A DNA stretch of 64,000 bases from an uncultured Oscillibacter sp. (GTDB lineage Bacteria > Bacillota > Clostridia > Oscillospirales > Oscillospiraceae). A program made the position numbers and the translations under genes. Shown here piece after piece: positions 15,409-23,262 of the stretch (its first letter is position 1; every line of letters begins with the position of its first letter). The stretch covers positions 10,398 to 74,397 of the forward strand of contig UQVS01000012.1 in assembly GCA_900544615.1 (NCBI GenBank). The letters run 5' to 3'. Under the pieces are notes generated by a model. It was not told the origin of the DNA and did no database searches. It was given only the letters and a program-made list of their open reading frames with translations.

Positions 15409-15720
15409 TTAATCTTTTGAACATTGTGCAATTCCTTCCGTATATAGTCCCTTTTCTGCATTTGGGAACGTGACTTTTGCTATATCAAGAATCCTTTGTC
15501 GCTGTTCTTTGGTTAGATAGTCCCCCAGCTTGTTTAATTGGAAAAATTCAAAGTATGTTGTTTGGTCTGTATTTCTCCATTCATCGAAATCTAAGATTGT
15601 TTCCATGTTGTTTTTTTCTGCTTGTTCCATGCCATATTCATCGAGATTTTGATTTTGCTGTTCTAACCTTTTGAAATGTTCATCTTCATTTTCTTTGTCG
15701 AAGTGTTCATGTTTTCTCTT
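15409..15720 (-). pseudogene. Unrecognised partial coding frame in the island
   Basis: An open frame on the minus strand reads KRKHEHFDKENEDEHFKRLEQQ...DEWRNTDQTTYFEFFQLNKLGDYLTKEQRQRILDIAKV. It is a charged, plausibly helical sequence with no start codon or RBS in a normal place at its upstream end, so it is a truncated gene of AT-rich foreign composition. I do not recognise the family. Confidence 0.4.
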
Positions 15721-15733
15721 GTAAGTCCAGTGT

Positions 15734-16381
15734 ATGGGCTGCTTTCATATCCCATCAAATATCCTACAGAGACTCGGAAAAACTGTGCCATTTTATGCAT
15801 ATACTGCAAGCCGAACATTGGAGGATACCGCGCCGAGCAATTATATCATCAAGGCACGGGACGCTGATTCCATGAATAAGACGGTATCTTCCGTTGGTTC
15901 CTGTTTAAAGAGGGTGATTCCGGAGAACATTGGTTATACACAAGTACAGGCAGCAGATTCTTGGCAAAAATATCAGAACGAATCCTTGACCATGATCAGC
16001 CGTGTGCCTGGCGGGATTGCAGCAATTTCCTTACTTGTCGGCGGTATTGGCATGATGAATATTATGCTTGTGACCGTAACTGAACGGACGCGGGAAATTG
16101 AAATACGTCGGGCAATCGGTACACAGCGTTCAAGTATTGTAGTTCAATTCTTGATAGAATCCGGTATGCTTTGCGGCGTGGGTGGAATTGTCGGAATTGT
16201 TTTTGGAATGTGCGGCAGCATTATATTAAGCCGATTGATGTGTCAAACAACAATTCTCCCGATGCTGTGGATTACCGTTGCGGCATTTTTGCTGAGCGTT
16301 ATGCTCGGTGTTCTCTTTGGCAGCTATCCAGCAGCTAAGACCGCTCGGCTCCAGCCCGTAGAAGCTCTTAGAGCAGAATGA
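15734..16381 (+). pseudogene. C-terminal fragment of a MacB/FtsX-type ABC transporter permease
   Basis: The C-terminal about 200 residues of a MacB-like permease: end of the periplasmic domain (YIIKARDADSMNKTVSSVGSCLKRV), then the FtsX domain with three membrane spans (AAISLLVGGIGMMNIMLVTVTERTREIEIRRAIG, the IVGIVFGMCGSII region, and the last span ending in GSYPAAKTARLQPVEALRAE). The N-terminal membrane segment and most of the periplasmic domain are missing and no ATPase gene is nearby. The first about 35 codons do not match the family. It is a remnant within the tRNA-Val island. Confidence 0.75.
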
Positions 16382-16426
16382 TAGTATGTTTTTTCGGATA
16401 AGATGCCGAAAGCCTATAATGGTAAC

Positions 16427-16475
16427 AATACAAAGAAGCAAGGTAAAAACTATAAGTTCTTACCTTGCTTCTTTG
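16427..16475 (+). terminator. Hairpin terminator after the ABC permease fragment
   Basis: ACAAAGAAGCAAGGTAA pairs with TTACCTTGCTTCTTTGT around a 14-nt loop; it just precedes the right copy of the tRNA repeat. The gap to 16662 holds no gene that I can see. Confidence 0.75.
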
Positions 16476-16479
16476 TTGC

Positions 16480-16491
16480 CCTGTACCGTCC
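16480..16491 (+). repeat. Right copy of the tRNA-Val 3'-end repeat (att-like)
   Basis: CCTGTACCGTCC, identical to tRNA positions 15041-15052; the CCA end is not duplicated. Confidence 0.6.
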
Positions 16492-16662
16492 GGTTTGCCC
16501 CATAGGTCACATTGTGTACCTATGAACATGAACCGTTGCGGTTACAGGGTTTCGTTCTGGAGGTGACACCCGGATAATAATTGCAGCTCACAGCAGAGTA
16601 TTATTTTCATATAGCCACCTCTTTCCAAACTGCGGATCGTAGAAAAGCTGATTCAAAGGGAT

Positions 16663-18378
16663 TCAGTGTAAGCTGGAATTCCCTGTGGCATCGTAATGCA
16701 CGTGCAGAAGCTCATGCGCCCGCCCGTTCAGCGGCCCCTCCAGCAGCTGCATGGCCACGGGGTTCAGCTCCGAGCTTTTGATCATGGCGGCCCGATCCGT
16801 TGCATACAGACCTGCGGCCCGCTGCTGCTTACGCAGCGTCAATCCAATGGGCTGACCGGCGCCGCCGACACAGCCGGTCTTGCAGGTCATCACTTCGATC
16901 AGGTCGTAATAGGCCAGCCCCTGCTCAATGTCCCGCAGCAGCTTCTTGGCGTTTACCAGACCGTGAACCACAGCGATTCGAATAACACGATCTCCAACGG
17001 GAAGAGAAACCTCCCGGATCACATCGCTTCCGCGTAAGCCGGAAAACTGAAGCGCCTGAAGCGTATTTTTGCTCTTATCCTGCATGACCCGGCGGGCCAC
17101 GGCCTCGGCTACGCCGCCGGTTGTACCAAAAATGGTGGCAGCGCCCGTTCCCATGCCGAAAGGAAGATCCGGCGATTCGCCTTCCAGTTCCGTGAACCGG
17201 ATGCCGGACTCCTTGATCATGGTGATGATCTCCTGCGTTGTCAGAACCAGATCCACATCAGGCTGACCGTCATGCCGGAATTCCTCGCGCCCGGCCTCCA
17301 TCTTTTTCGCGGTACAGGGCATAATGGCGATATGGTAGGTTCTGCGGCCATCCTCTGCATCCTTTTTCCGATACTGATCCTTCAAAACAGCGCCAAACAT
17401 CTCCATGGGACTCTTACAGGAAGAAACGTTCTTCAGATAGGCCGGATTTTCCTTTTCCAGATATTTGATCCAGGCAGGGCAGCAGCTGGTAAACATGGGG
17501 AAGGGGCCGCCCTTTTTCAGCCGCTCAAGGAACTCGGCGGACTCTTCAAGCACCGTCAGGTCTGCGCCGAAGTTGGTGTCGTACACTTCGTCCGCACCCA
17601 TCATTTTCAGAGCGGCAACCAGATTGTTCAGAGCGTTTGTCCCCGGTTCCATGCCGAACTCCTCGCCTACGGCAACGCGCACGGCGGGAGCGATCTGAAA
17701 TACGACCCGTGTATTCGGATCATACAGACTTTTCCATGCCTTCCCGATCTCATCCCGGATGGTGATGGCACCGGTGGGGCAGGCGGCCGCACATTGCCCG
17801 CAGCTGATGCAGTTCGTATCTGCCAGCTTCTGGTCGAATGCGGGCATGACCTGCAGCTCGCTTCCGCGGTATGCAAAGTTCAGAATACCCATCCCCTGCA
17901 TTTCCTCGCAGGTGCGAACGCAGTCGCCGCAGAGGATACATTTATTGGGGTCGCGGACAATGGCGGGAGAGGAGTGATCCTTTTCATAAACTGGCCGCGT
18001 ATCCGCAAAACGAACCTTCCGCACGCCGAATTGCAGAGCCAGCTTCTGTAAATGGCATTTTCCGCTTTTTTCACAGGTGGTGCAGTCGCGGCAGTGGGAG
18101 GCCAGAATCAGCTCCAGGATCATCCGGCGATGCTTCAGCAGCTTTTCCGTATTCGTACGGATCTTCATGCCGTCCCGCGGCTCCATGGAGCAGGAAGCGT
18201 CGATTTTTCCCCGCTCATCCTCCACCACGCACATCCGGCAGGCACCAAAGGTGGACAACTCGGAATAGTAGCAGAAGGTTGGCATATTGATGCCGGCTTT
18301 TCGGATGACTGCCAGAACGTTCTTCTCCCCGTCGAAGGGTACGCGCTGGCCGTCGATATACATGATTCCCTTTGCCAT
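16663..18378 (-). CDS. hydA: [FeFe] hydrogenase catalytic subunit, NADH-dependent trimeric type
   Basis: A 571-residue catalytic subunit that makes H2 in the cytoplasm. An N-terminal [2Fe-2S] domain (CYYSELSTFGACRMC) is followed by a His/Cys cluster (HCRDCTTCEKSGKC), two [4Fe-4S] ferredoxin motifs (CILCGDCVRTC; CISCGQCAAACP), and then the H-cluster domain with L1 TSCCPAWIKYLE, L2 MPCTAKKMEAGREE and L3 TCKTGCVGGAGQP. The L3 motif reads CKTGC where many family members have CPGGC; the ligand cysteines are intact. It is the last gene of hydC-hydB-hydA, 3 bp after hydB. With HydB and HydC it forms the group A electron-bifurcating or NADH-linked complex. Confidence 0.93.
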   Translation of the reverse strand: MAKGIMYIDGQRVPFDGEKNVLAVIRKAGINMPTFCYYSELSTFGACRMCVVEDERGKIDASCSMEPRDGMKIRTNTEKLLKHRRMILELILASHCRDCTTCEKSGKCHLQKLALQFGVRKVRFADTRPVYEKDHSSPAIVRDPNKCILCGDCVRTCEEMQGMGILNFAYRGSELQVMPAFDQKLADTNCISCGQCAAACPTGAITIRDEIGKAWKSLYDPNTRVVFQIAPAVRVAVGEEFGMEPGTNALNNLVAALKMMGADEVYDTNFGADLTVLEESAEFLERLKKGGPFPMFTSCCPAWIKYLEKENPAYLKNVSSCKSPMEMFGAVLKDQYRKKDAEDGRRTYHIAIMPCTAKKMEAGREEFRHDGQPDVDLVLTTQEIITMIKESGIRFTELEGESPDLPFGMGTGAATIFGTTGGVAEAVARRVMQDKSKNTLQALQFSGLRGSDVIREVSLPVGDRVIRIAVVHGLVNAKKLLRDIEQGLAYYDLIEVMTCKTGCVGGAGQPIGLTLRKQQRAAGLYATDRAAMIKSSELNPVAMQLLEGPLNGRAHELLHVHYDATGNSSLH

Positions 18379-18381
18379 GGT

Positions 18382-20286
18382 TTAACCCTCCTTTGCTGCG
18401 GCAATCGCGCCGAAGGGGCAGTTGCTCACACAGGCGCCGCAGTTGATGCACTTTTCCGAATCAATGGTATGCGCCTGCTTCACCGCGCCCTGAATTGCCT
18501 CCATGGGGCAGTTCTTCCGGCACTTGCCGCAGCCCTTGCACTTGAGCGCATCGATTGTGGGGTGCGGCTTCTCCCGGTTGCAGATCGGGCAGTGGTGATC
18601 CACCACGTGCGCCAGATATTCGCTGCGGAAATACTTCAGCGTACTCTGAACCGGCTTGCAGGCGCTCTGGCCCAGACCGCACAGCGCCGTGGAGGTAATG
18701 GTATTCGCCAGTTCCTCCAGCAGATCCAGATCTTCCAGCGTACCCTTGTTTTTCACGATGCGATCCAGAATTTCCAGCATACGCTTTGTTCCCTCACGGC
18801 AGGGGACGCATTTTCCGCAGGATTCTTTCTGGGTGAATTCCATAAAGAACCGGGCGGTCTCTACCATGCAGGTGTCCTCGTCCATGACGACCAGACCGCC
18901 GGAGCCGATCATGGCCCCGATCTTTTTCAAAGAGTCAAAATCCAGCGGCAGATCCAGATGGGCGTCGCTTGCCGTACTTGCGCCGCCGGACGGGCCGCCG
19001 ATCTGGATCGCCTTAAACTTTTTCCCATTGGGAACGCCGCCGCCGATGTCAAACACCACTTCACGGATCGTTGTCCCCATGGGAACTTCGATCAGCCCGG
19101 TGTTGACCACGTTGCCCGTCAGCGCAAACGCTTTGGTTCCGGGGCTTTTTTCGGTACCGATGCTGTGATACCACTCAACGCCCTTCCGTATGATCTGCGG
19201 AACGTTGGCGAAGGTCTCCACATTGTTGAGAACGGTGGGCATGGCCCACAGGCCGTGTTCGATGGTGCGGGGCGGCTTTACGCGGGGCATTCCGCGGTTG
19301 CCCTCGATTGAGGCGGTCAGTGCGGAGCCTTCGCCGCACACAAAAGCGCCGGCGCCCATGTTGACGTGCAGGCGGAAGGAAAAATCTGTCCCCATGATAT
19401 GGTCGCCCAGCAGACCGTATTCTTCCGCTTTGGCGATCGCTGTTTTCAGACGGCTGACGGCCAGAGGATACTCTGCTCGAACATAGATATAGCCCTCATG
19501 GCTGCCAACGGCCAGACCGGCAATCATCATTCCTTCCAGAACGCTGTGGGGATTCCCCTCCATAATGGAGCGGTCCATAAATGCGCCGGGGTCGCCCTCG
19601 TCGCCGTTGCAGACGATGTACTTGGTGTCGGATTTCTGCTTTCTGGCGCCGTCCCACTTGCGGCCGGCAGGGAAACCGCCGCCGCCGCGTCCGCGCAGCC
19701 CGGAATCGGCGATCGTTTTGCAGATCTCCTCGTCGGACATTTCAAACAGCGCCTTTTCAAAGCCGGCATAACCGCCCTTTGCGATATATTCCTCGATATC
19801 CTCCGCATCCGATGTGCCGCAGTTCTCCAGAACGACGCGGTGCTGCCGCTTGTAGAAGGGAATATCCTGCTGGCGGGGATACGCCACGCCATCCAGATGA
19901 TATATGAGGCGGTCAATGATCTCGCCGCCCAAAACGGTTCGTTCCAGAATTTCGCGGCAGTCCTCAGGCTTTACATGGATATACATGATGCCCAACGGCT
20001 CAATATGCACCAGAGGCCCCATTTCACAGAAGCCGTGGCATCCGCTCAGCTTCATGTGCAGGCTGTGTTCCTCATCGCTGTCGTGCTTCAGCCCCACATA
20101 GACCGGCAGGCTGCGGCTTTGACATTCCGCTTTGAAGTTTTCGTAGATCTTCATTGCGCCGCCGGCAATGCAGCCCGTACCGGCGCAGATCAGCACGGAC
20201 GGCACCTGCTCGCTCTGCTTCAGCGCGTTCTTTGCGTTTGCCTGAAACACATGGAAGCTGTCCCGCGTCAATTTTGCCTGTGTCAT
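18382..20286 (-). CDS. hydB: NuoF-like subunit of the NADH-linked hydrogenase
   Basis: 634 residues. An N-terminal thioredoxin-like [2Fe-2S] domain (about 30-120) is followed by the FMN/NADH-binding NuoF core (GLRGRGGGGFPAGRKWDGAR, then NADH-site segments), an SLBB domain, the [4Fe-4S] motif CGKCVPCREGT, and a C-terminal pair of ferredoxin clusters (CKGCGKCRKNCP; CINCGACVSNCPFGA). It oxidises or reduces NAD(H) and passes electrons to HydA and ferredoxin. Its ATG overlaps the hydC stop by four bases. Confidence 0.93.
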   Translation of the reverse strand: MTQAKLTRDSFHVFQANAKNALKQSEQVPSVLICAGTGCIAGGAMKIYENFKAECQSRSLPVYVGLKHDSDEEHSLHMKLSGCHGFCEMGPLVHIEPLGIMYIHVKPEDCREILERTVLGGEIIDRLIYHLDGVAYPRQQDIPFYKRQHRVVLENCGTSDAEDIEEYIAKGGYAGFEKALFEMSDEEICKTIADSGLRGRGGGGFPAGRKWDGARKQKSDTKYIVCNGDEGDPGAFMDRSIMEGNPHSVLEGMMIAGLAVGSHEGYIYVRAEYPLAVSRLKTAIAKAEEYGLLGDHIMGTDFSFRLHVNMGAGAFVCGEGSALTASIEGNRGMPRVKPPRTIEHGLWAMPTVLNNVETFANVPQIIRKGVEWYHSIGTEKSPGTKAFALTGNVVNTGLIEVPMGTTIREVVFDIGGGVPNGKKFKAIQIGGPSGGASTASDAHLDLPLDFDSLKKIGAMIGSGGLVVMDEDTCMVETARFFMEFTQKESCGKCVPCREGTKRMLEILDRIVKNKGTLEDLDLLEELANTITSTALCGLGQSACKPVQSTLKYFRSEYLAHVVDHHCPICNREKPHPTIDALKCKGCGKCRKNCPMEAIQGAVKQAHTIDSEKCINCGACVSNCPFGAIAAAKEG

Positions 20287-20765
20287 GCCGTTTCCGCCTC
20301 CTTTCTGCGAAGCTCCTCCAGAATGGCAAGCGCCGATTCCGGGGTCATTTTGGCGTGAACTTCACCGTCGATCGTCATGACCGGGGCCAGACCGCAGGCC
20401 CCCAGACAGGCTACGGTTTCCAGCGTGAAAAGACCGTCGTCGGACGTCTTTTTCTTCCCGGACAGGCCCAGATAGTCATAGACCGCATCGTAAATGGGGC
20501 CGGATTTTCTCACATGGCAGGCAGTGCCTGCACAGACCTTGATAATATGCCTGCCCTTTGCCTCTAAGGAGAAATTTTCATAGAAGGTTGCCACGCTGTA
20601 TACCTTGGCAATGCTGACACCCAATTTTTCTGCGACTAACCGAAGCGCTTCCTCGCTGAGATAATTGTTCTCGGCCTGGATCCCCTGCAAAATTGCAATG
20701 AGATGTCTCGGATCACACCCGTTTTCCTCAACAATGCGCTGAACCTTTTCCAACTGATCCGCCAT
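20283..20765 (-). CDS. hydC: NuoE-like [2Fe-2S] subunit of the NADH-linked hydrogenase
   Basis: 160 residues of the thioredoxin-like NuoE family. The [2Fe-2S] ligands are CAGTACHVR (C-x4-C) and CLGACGLAP (C-x3-C). The first gene of the operon, it starts at 20765 behind GGGAGGAAGG; the longer open frame upstream lacks family similarity. It is preceded by a roughly 360-nt leader with a hairpin and Rex-like sites. Confidence 0.9.
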   Translation of the reverse strand: MADQLEKVQRIVEENGCDPRHLIAILQGIQAENNYLSEEALRLVAEKLGVSIAKVYSVATFYENFSLEAKGRHIIKVCAGTACHVRKSGPIYDAVYDYLGLSGKKKTSDDGLFTLETVACLGACGLAPVMTIDGEVHAKMTPESALAILEELRRKEAETA

Positions 20766-20816
20766 AGGCTTTATTCCTTCCTCCCTTTTTAATCCTCTGA
20801 CATGATATAAAATAAA

Positions 20817-20856
20817 GAAGCACGAATATTGCAGTGATTTACAACATTTGTGCTTC
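20817..20856 (-). promoter_or_regulatory. Hairpin in the hyd leader (possible attenuator)
   Basis: GAAGCAC/GTGCTTC stem, followed on the minus strand by TTTATTTT about 50 nt before hydC. It could end transcription early; no leader peptide is evident. Confidence 0.4.
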
Positions 20857-21038
20857 GTGCGGAAACAAAGTGAGACTGGCTGTTGATGCAAAAGAACGTG
20901 TCAACGCCGGATACCGTTAAGCGAGCAATCTCATCCTCAATTTTTATTCAGTGGCAGAGCATTTGACTGTCGCCTGCATTCTGCTTTCCCCATAAGACAG
21001 GTACAGCTTTTGCAGCGGCAAGCAGATTTACTGACATT

Positions 21039-21056
21039 TTGTTATAATTTTAACAT
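21039..21056. promoter_or_regulatory. Rex-like operator 1
   Basis: TTGTTATAATTTTAACAT matches the redox-repressor Rex consensus TTGTTAANNNNTTAACAA at all but two symmetric outer or inner positions. It lies downstream of the predicted hyd start. Confidence 0.6.
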
Positions 21057-21070
21057 TTTTGAGCCAAGTG

Positions 21071-21102
21071 AATCGCAACAGTGAATCTTACCTGTTGCGA
21101 TT
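21071..21102. repeat. 11-bp inverted repeat in the hyd leader
   Basis: AATCGCAACAG and CTGTTGCGATT with a 10-nt spacer; the right half runs into a further partial Rex-like word. Function unknown. Confidence 0.55.
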
Positions 21103-21125
21103 GTAACCTATGTGGCATTCTGACT

Positions 21126-21143
21126 GTGTGAAAATTATAACAT
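21126..21143. promoter_or_regulatory. Rex-like operator 2, overlapping the hyd -10 box
   Basis: GTGTGAAAATTATAACAT; one half is a good Rex half-site (ATAACAT) and the other is partial. It covers the TATAAT of the promoter, the right place for repression. Confidence 0.45.
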
Positions 21144-21162
21144 TTTATGTACAGAAAGGCAA
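21134..21162 (-). promoter_or_regulatory. Promoter of hydCBA
   Basis: On the minus strand TTGCCT (21162-21157), a 17-bp spacer and a perfect TATAAT (21139-21134). It predicts a start near 21127 and a long leader. Confidence 0.6.
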
Positions 21163-21182
21163 GGAAAAGCACTTTGTAGTGA

Positions 21183-21200
21183 CTGTCAATAATTTAACAT
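21183..21200. promoter_or_regulatory. Rex-like operator 3
   Basis: CTGTCAATAATTTAACAT; the right half TTAACAT is close to consensus. It sits upstream of the hyd -35 box. Beyond the sites listed, 20766-21408 holds no gene that I can see. Confidence 0.45.
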
Positions 21201-21499
21201 TTATTTTGTATCAAATGTAAAAACAGAACGTTCCCTGTCTGCAATCCCTGAATTTCTAATTTGCTTTTTGCAGAGTCGCATACTATACGCGGTTTAAAGA
21301 AGCGTGCAGGCGCTGTAGTCCGAAGTTATAAGACTTCAGCCGTACCGTAGGGAACTGTGGTACAGAGCGCTTCTGGAAATAGGTGCTTTCCATCATTGAG
21401 AAGAAAATATGTCCTTTGAATACACTTTTCTTGAAAAAGAGAAGGGACGAAGTGCGTGTATTGTGTTCTCACAGTGCGCTTTTTATCGCAAAGGCGGCA

Positions 21500-22128
21500 C
21501 GCCCATGCCTGTTCTGAATCGGGTGGCGCAGGCGGCGGGAATCCAAGCCGCCAAGCACAACTGGGAACTGATCCCCATGTGCCATCCCCTGCCCCTGACG
21601 GGTATCGACAGTTCGTTTCATCTGTCCGACCAGCCGTGCATGGTGGAGATCCGGGCGGCCGTTACCTGCATCAGTGTTACCGGGGTGGACAGCGCCACGC
21701 CGGAGATGTGCGGTCAGGCGATCTATCCCGCCACCGTCATGCAGGGCGAGAAGGAAGAATCCGCCGCCCGGCTTTCCGGGTGCAAGAATATTGTGGAGGC
21801 CGTTCCGGCGGGAAATGCGGTGATACTGCCCCAGTGGGGGCTGACGCTGGACTGCGGGAAAGCGGTGCCGGCGGACGTCCGCTGAGCAGGCATCCGCGCC
21901 CACCATGTGACGGCGGCGCCGGAGGGGACGGAGGGAGCTTTTCACTGCGCCGTGGAGCGGGTGATTCAGGATGTGTTCACCACCTTTGTCCTGCTGCGGC
22001 CGGAACACGCCGCCCCGGATGCTCCACCTTTGCGGATGGAGCTGGAACGGGAGGACGCGCCCACCGTGTTGGATAACCAACTGGTCTGGATCTCTGTCCA
22101 GCCGCGGGACATTTTGCTGCTGCGATAG
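21500..22128 (+). pseudogene. Chimeric relic of moaC and modC (molybdenum cofactor synthesis/molybdate transport)
   Basis: One frame begins as MoaC (VLNRVAQAAGIQAAKHNWELIPMCHPLPLTGID, then VEIRAAVTCISVTGV) and, near 21690, turns into the C-terminal part of a ModC-type ABC ATPase (ARLSGCKNIVEAVPAGNAV, WGLTLDCGK). A TGA at 21883-21885 interrupts it, and the same frame continues with the ModC tail (AGIRAHHVTAAPEGT, VIQDVFTTFVLLRPE, LVWISVQPRDILLLR). MoaC lacks its N-terminus and its catalytic C-terminal half; ModC lacks its ATPase domain. A deletion has fused two genes of a Moco/molybdate cluster. The upstream frame from 21409 is not family-like. Confidence 0.7.
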
Positions 22129-22175
22129 TCCGCAGACACAAAACTCCAACATCGGCAACACATAACAGAATAAAT

Positions 22176-22214
22176 GAGAAAGCCTTGAAACTAAAAGTTT
22201 CAAGGCTTTTTCTG
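22176..22214. terminator. Bidirectional hairpin terminator
   Basis: AGAAAGCCTTGAAACT pairs perfectly with AGTTTCAAGGCTTTTTCT around a 3-nt loop; T-runs fit both strands. It serves ansA (minus) and the relic (plus). Confidence 0.8.
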
Positions 22215-22256
22215 CAATGGAACGGATAGAATACGAAACTTGACAGGTGCTGTGCT

Positions 22257-23249
22257 TCAATTTGCCGGAAAAAGAATATCCTTGGCCACCGGGGTGTAAA
22301 ACAACCTTTCCGCTTCCGCCCGGTCGTGGGTCTGCCCAAGAATCCACATGAGCTTGGCCACCACGGCTTCCGTGGTCATGTCATAGGCCTCCAGCACCCT
22401 GAGATTTGCCTTCAGGCTGTGCCCTACATGGTAAACGCCGACGTCGCTGCCCTCGCTGGGAACCTGCGTGGTGAGGACGATGAATTTTCCCTGCGCCATC
22501 CAGTCCCGCAGGCAGTCATAGAACCCGCCCTGCTCCGGCAGTCCGCCTACGCCGAAGCTTTCGATGATCAGGGCGTCGTTCCGTTCCAGAAAGAAGTCGG
22601 CGGCGGAGCGATCCTGTCCCGGTGTCAGCTTCAGAAGGGCAACCTTCGTATCCAGGGCATCGTAGAAAAACGGCGCGGCGGCGCAGTCCTGCCGGATATA
22701 CCGCAGCAGCACCCCATCCCGCAGAACGCCCAGATCCGGGTAGTTGATGCTGGAAAAGGCCTGAAAGCTCTTGGTGCGGGTCTTGCGGGCGCGGGTTCCC
22801 AAAATCACATGGTTGTTGAACACGATGGACACGCCGGGCAGATCGGAAGCCGCGCAACGGAACGCGTCTGTCAGATTGATTTTGGAATCGGTAGAGTCGA
22901 AACCGATGGGCTTCTGAGCGCCGGTGAGGACCACCGGCTTGGGGCTGCCCTGAATGAGATAGCTGAGGGCCGCGGCGGTATAGGCCATGGTATCCGTGCC
23001 GTGGGTGATGACGAAGCCATCATAGCGCCCATAATTTTCCCGGATGCAGCGCACCATCTTCAACCAGTGCTCCGGCCGCATATTGGTGCTGTCCAGATTC
23101 AGCAGCTGCACACAGTCCACATCGCAGATGCCGGAAATGGCAGGCAGGTGGCTCAGCAGCTGCTCTGTGGTCAGCTCCGGGGCAAGGCCGTCCTCTGTAA
23201 CGTCGGAGGCAATGGTGCCGCCGGTTCCGATGAGTAAAATTTTCTTCAT
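22257..23249 (-). CDS. ansA: Type I L-asparaginase
   Basis: 330 residues. The two catalytic threonine motifs are present: GTGGTIAS at residues 8-15 and HGTDTMAYTAAAL near 84. There is no signal peptide, so it is the cytoplasmic type I enzyme hydrolysing Asn to Asp and ammonia. It starts the run of minus-strand genes that continues to ymdB and follows the nuclease gene by 13 bp. Confidence 0.92.
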   Translation of the reverse strand: MKKILLIGTGGTIASDVTEDGLAPELTTEQLLSHLPAISGICDVDCVQLLNLDSTNMRPEHWLKMVRCIRENYGRYDGFVITHGTDTMAYTAAALSYLIQGSPKPVVLTGAQKPIGFDSTDSKINLTDAFRCAASDLPGVSIVFNNHVILGTRARKTRTKSFQAFSSINYPDLGVLRDGVLLRYIRQDCAAAPFFYDALDTKVALLKLTPGQDRSAADFFLERNDALIIESFGVGGLPEQGGFYDCLRDWMAQGKFIVLTTQVPSEGSDVGVYHVGHSLKANLRVLEAYDMTTEAVVAKLMWILGQTHDRAEAERLFYTPVAKDILFPAN

Positions 23250-23262
23250 GGTATCTCCCTAT

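Larger units (their letters stand above)
15041..16491. mobile_element. Decayed island at the tRNA-Val 3' end, flanked by a 12-bp direct repeat
   Basis: CCTGTACCGTCC of the tRNA T-arm/acceptor (15041-15052) recurs exactly at 16480-16491, the footprint of tRNA-directed integration. Between the copies are a GC-rich stretch (15149-15424), AT-rich debris with a coding fragment on the minus strand, and a truncated ABC permease. No integrase remains. Base composition shifts abruptly inside. That the two repeats are attL/attR-like is inferred. Confidence 0.6.
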
